DNA of 51,533 nt from Chloroflexota bacterium (GTDB lineage Bacteria > Chloroflexota > Dehalococcoidia > JACQGW01): contig JACQGW010000181.1 in the NCBI GenBank assembly GCA_016199325.1, positions 1 to 51,533 of the forward strand, read 5' to 3'. Each line of letters opens with the position of its first letter. Within the stretch, counting starts at the first letter, position 1. Of this stretch, positions 49,109-51,533 are shown one piece after another. The position numbers were made by a program, and so were the translations under genes. Below the pieces are notes generated by a model that was given only the letters and a program-made list of their open reading frames with translations, did not search any database and was not told the origin of the DNA.

Positions 49109-49689
49109 ATCCGTCGACCCAGCACACGCTCGTGGCGCTCCTGGAGGACCGGCCCGGCGCCCTGAACCGGGTGGTCAGCCTCTTCCGGCGCCGGGGCTTC
49201 AACATCGATAGCCTCTCGGTGGGCCACACCGAGGCGCCGGGCATCTCCCGGCTGACCGTCGTCGTCGACGGCGCCACAACCATTGTCGAGCAGGTCGTCA
49301 AGCAGCTCTACAAGGTGCTCGACGTGGTCAAGGTGAGCGACATCACCCACGACGAGAGCGTCGAGCGCGAGCTGGCGCTCATCAAGGTGGCCGCGACGGC
49401 CTCGACCCGCAGCGACATCATGCAGATGTGCGATATCTTCCGGGCGAAGATCGTCGACGTGGCGCCCGATTCCGTCATCGTCGAGGTGACCGGGCAGACC
49501 GACAAGGTCGATTCGCTCTTCTCGCTCCTCCGCCCGTTCGGCATCAAGGAGATGGTCCGGACCGGCCGGGTGGCGATGGTCCGTGGACTGACCGGCGTCA
49601 CCCGCCTGGAGGAGCCCGCCCAGCTCCAGAAGTACAAAGTGCTCCAACGCGCCGGCGCCTCGTATCGCAGCAGCGCGAACGACATATGA
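49105..49689 (+). CDS. ilvN: Acetolactate synthase small (regulatory) subunit
   Basis: 194 aa. The N-terminal ACT domain reads LVALLEDRPGALNRVVSLFRRRGFNIDSLSVGHTE, the valine-binding module. The C-terminal domain has RELALIKVAATASTRSDIMQMCDIFRAKIVDV and the end LRPFGIKEMVRTGRVAMVRG. It activates the large subunit and confers feedback inhibition by valine. ATG overlaps the ilvB stop. A 7-nt repeat hairpin follows it before ilvC. Confidence 0.96.
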   Translation: MNPSTQHTLVALLEDRPGALNRVVSLFRRRGFNIDSLSVGHTEAPGISRLTVVVDGATTIVEQVVKQLYKVLDVVKVSDITHDESVERELALIKVAATASTRSDIMQMCDIFRAKIVDVAPDSVIVEVTGQTDKVDSLFSLLRPFGIKEMVRTGRVAMVRGLTGVTRLEEPAQLQKYKVLQRAGASYRSSANDI

Positions 49690-49755
49690 AGTGATGAGTG
49701 ATGAGTAATGAGTGATGCGCGTCCCTCACTCATCACTCATCACTCATTACTCACT
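49685..49755. repeat. Heptamer-repeat hairpin (TGATGAG array)
   Basis: Left arm GTGATGAGTGATGAGTAATG and on to 49717, right arm CTCATCACTCATCACTCATT (49730-49749). The 7-nt units TGATGAG/TAATGAG and CTCATCA/CTCATTA are inverted around GCGCGTCCC. It lies inside the ilv operon between ilvN and ilvC, where it could affect relative expression. Confidence 0.8.
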
Positions 49756-49775
49756 ATTCGCTTGAGGAGAGAACG

Positions 49776-50765
49776 TTGACAAAGATCTACTATGACAGCG
49801 ACGCCGACCTGAATCTCGTGAAGGATCGGCCCATCGCCATCATCGGGTATGGCAGCCAGGGCCACGCGCACGCCCTGAATCTGAAGGAGTCGGGGTGCAA
49901 CGTCCGGGTGGGCCTCTATGAGGGGTCGGCCTCCTGGGCCAAGGCCGAGGCCGCCGGCCTGGCCGTCAAGACGGTCGAGGCGGCCGCCCGCGAGGCCGAC
50001 ATCATCATGATCCTGCTGCCCGACCAGGTCCAGCGGCAGGTCTACGAGGACGCGATCCGGCCCGGCCTGGGCGATGGCAAGACGCTCATGTTCGCCCACG
50101 GGTTCAACATTCATTTCGGCCAGGTTGTCCCACCGAAGAACGTCGACGTCTCGATGATCGCGCCGAAGGCGCCCGGCCACCGCCTGCGAGAGGTCTTCGT
50201 AGAGGGCTCCGGCGTGCCGGCGCTGCTGGCCGTCCATCAGGACGTTTCCGGCCGCGCCCACGACGTCGCGCTGGCCTACGGCAAGGGCATCGGCGCGACC
50301 CGCGCCGGCGTGCTGGACACGACGTTCGCGGAGGAGACGGAGACGGACCTCTTTGGCGAGCAGACCGTCCTCTGCGGCGGCATCTCGGCGCTGGTCAAGG
50401 CGGGCTATGAGACGCTGGTGGAGGCCGGCTACCAGCCGGAGTGCGCCTACTTCGAGACGCTCCACGAGATCAAGCTGATCACCGATCTCATGTACAAGGG
50501 CGGCCTCGCCTACATGCGCTACTCGGTCAGCGATACCGCCGAGTACGGCGACTACGTGTCCGGCCCGCGGATCGTCAACGCAGCCGTCAAGGAGGAGATG
50601 CGGAAGATTCTGCGCGAGATCCAGGACGGCTCGTTCGCCCGCCAGTGGATCCTTGAAAACCAGGCCGGCCGGCCGTCGTTCAACGCGATGCGCCGGAAGG
50701 AGGCCGAGCATCCCATCGAGATCGTCGGCAAGAAGCTTCGCTCGATGATGGGCTGGCTGAAATAA
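49776..50765 (+). CDS. ilvC: Ketol-acid reductoisomerase (class I)
   Basis: 329 aa from a TTG preceded by GAGGAGAGAACG. It isomerises and reduces acetolactate using NADPH and Mg2+. The Rossmann motif is [17 protein letters not shown] (about residues 25-41), with [12 protein letters not shown] as the cofactor-specificity loop. Metal/substrate residues are in [16 protein letters not shown] (about 186-201) and [23 protein letters not shown] (about 223-245). Short class I form. leuA follows by 14 bp. Confidence 0.97.
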   Translation: MTKIYYDSDADLNLVKDRPIAIIGYGSQGHAHALNLKESGCNVRVGLYEGSASWAKAEAAGLAVKTVEAAAREADIIMILLPDQVQRQVYEDAIRPGLGDGKTLMFAHGFNIHFGQVVPPKNVDVSMIAPKAPGHRLREVFVEGSGVPALLAVHQDVSGRAHDVALAYGKGIGATRAGVLDTTFAEETETDLFGEQTVLCGGISALVKAGYETLVEAGYQPECAYFETLHEIKLITDLMYKGGLAYMRYSVSDTAEYGDYVSGPRIVNAAVKEEMRKILREIQDGSFARQWILENQAGRPSFNAMRRKEAEHPIEIVGKKLRSMMGWLK

Positions 50766-50779
50766 GTGAGGAGGCGGCC

Positions 50780-51533
<754 letters not shown>

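Overview
The window is about 51.5 kb of high-GC bacterial DNA. No rRNA or tRNA gene and no taxonomic marker was seen. The best guess is a Chloroflexota (Thermomicrobia/Sphaerobacter-like) chromosome. This rests on Thr-Pro linkers in a membrane serine/threonine kinase, Tat-type lipoprotein export, many GTG/TTG starts, large families of CaiB/BaiF CoA-transferases and MaoC-like hydratases, and an ilv-leu operon behind a T-box. The assignment is an inference.

Layout. (1) 1-7.5 kb: the 3' end of an IS66-like transposase, a giant repeat surface protein on the minus strand, and a family 9 glycosyltransferase. (2) 7.6-13.8 kb: a visibly less GC-rich block with a STAND NTPase/TPR/winged-helix regulator, an ARPP-1 family protein and an MrfA/YprA-like helicase. 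It is followed by a decayed DUF5615 toxin gene and an inverted-repeat element. This is the most accessory-looking part and the best candidate for an undescribed stress or defence module. (3) 14.5-17.8 kb: a small secreted protein, a radical-SAM activase-like gene that has lost its catalytic core, a Ser/Thr kinase and a YjbQ protein. (4) 17.8-22 kb: an oligopeptide-type ABC importer (binding protein and two permeases, no ATPase), with the tail of a second binding-protein gene left between binding protein and permeases. (5) 22-41 kb: a catabolic region with a HAD protein, an alpha/beta hydrolase, an ornithine-cyclodeaminase-like protein, two near-identical 347-aa MaoC-like proteins, a GntR/FCD regulator, two pairs of class III CoA-transferases, a pair of FAS1-like/MaoC dehydratases, two metallo-beta-lactamase-fold hydrolases and three MFS transporters. 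(6) 42-46.7 kb: a ubiquitin-like ThiS/MoaD protein overlapping a four-GAF/PAS histidine kinase, a single-domain response regulator and a tandem universal stress protein. (7) 46.8 kb to the end: a promoter, a T-box leader with a probable Leu (CUC) specifier, then ilvB-ilvN-ilvC-leuA (leuA cut by the window edge).

How the parts fit. Region 5 reads as uptake plus CoA activation and hydration of one or more organic acids. CoA-transferase pairs would make the thioesters, MaoC-like proteins would hydrate or dehydrate them, and MFS/ABC proteins would import substrates. The GntR protein is the obvious regulator, and a 16-bp partial palindrome (GCAT-N8-ATGC) recurs at promoters of this region. The locus has been reshaped by duplication and loss: two pairs of paralogous operons and two orphan 3' ends (binding protein, MFS) that are copies of intact neighbours. 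Intergenic spaces carry several hairpins built from tandem 7-nt units and one nested-palindrome MITE-like element.
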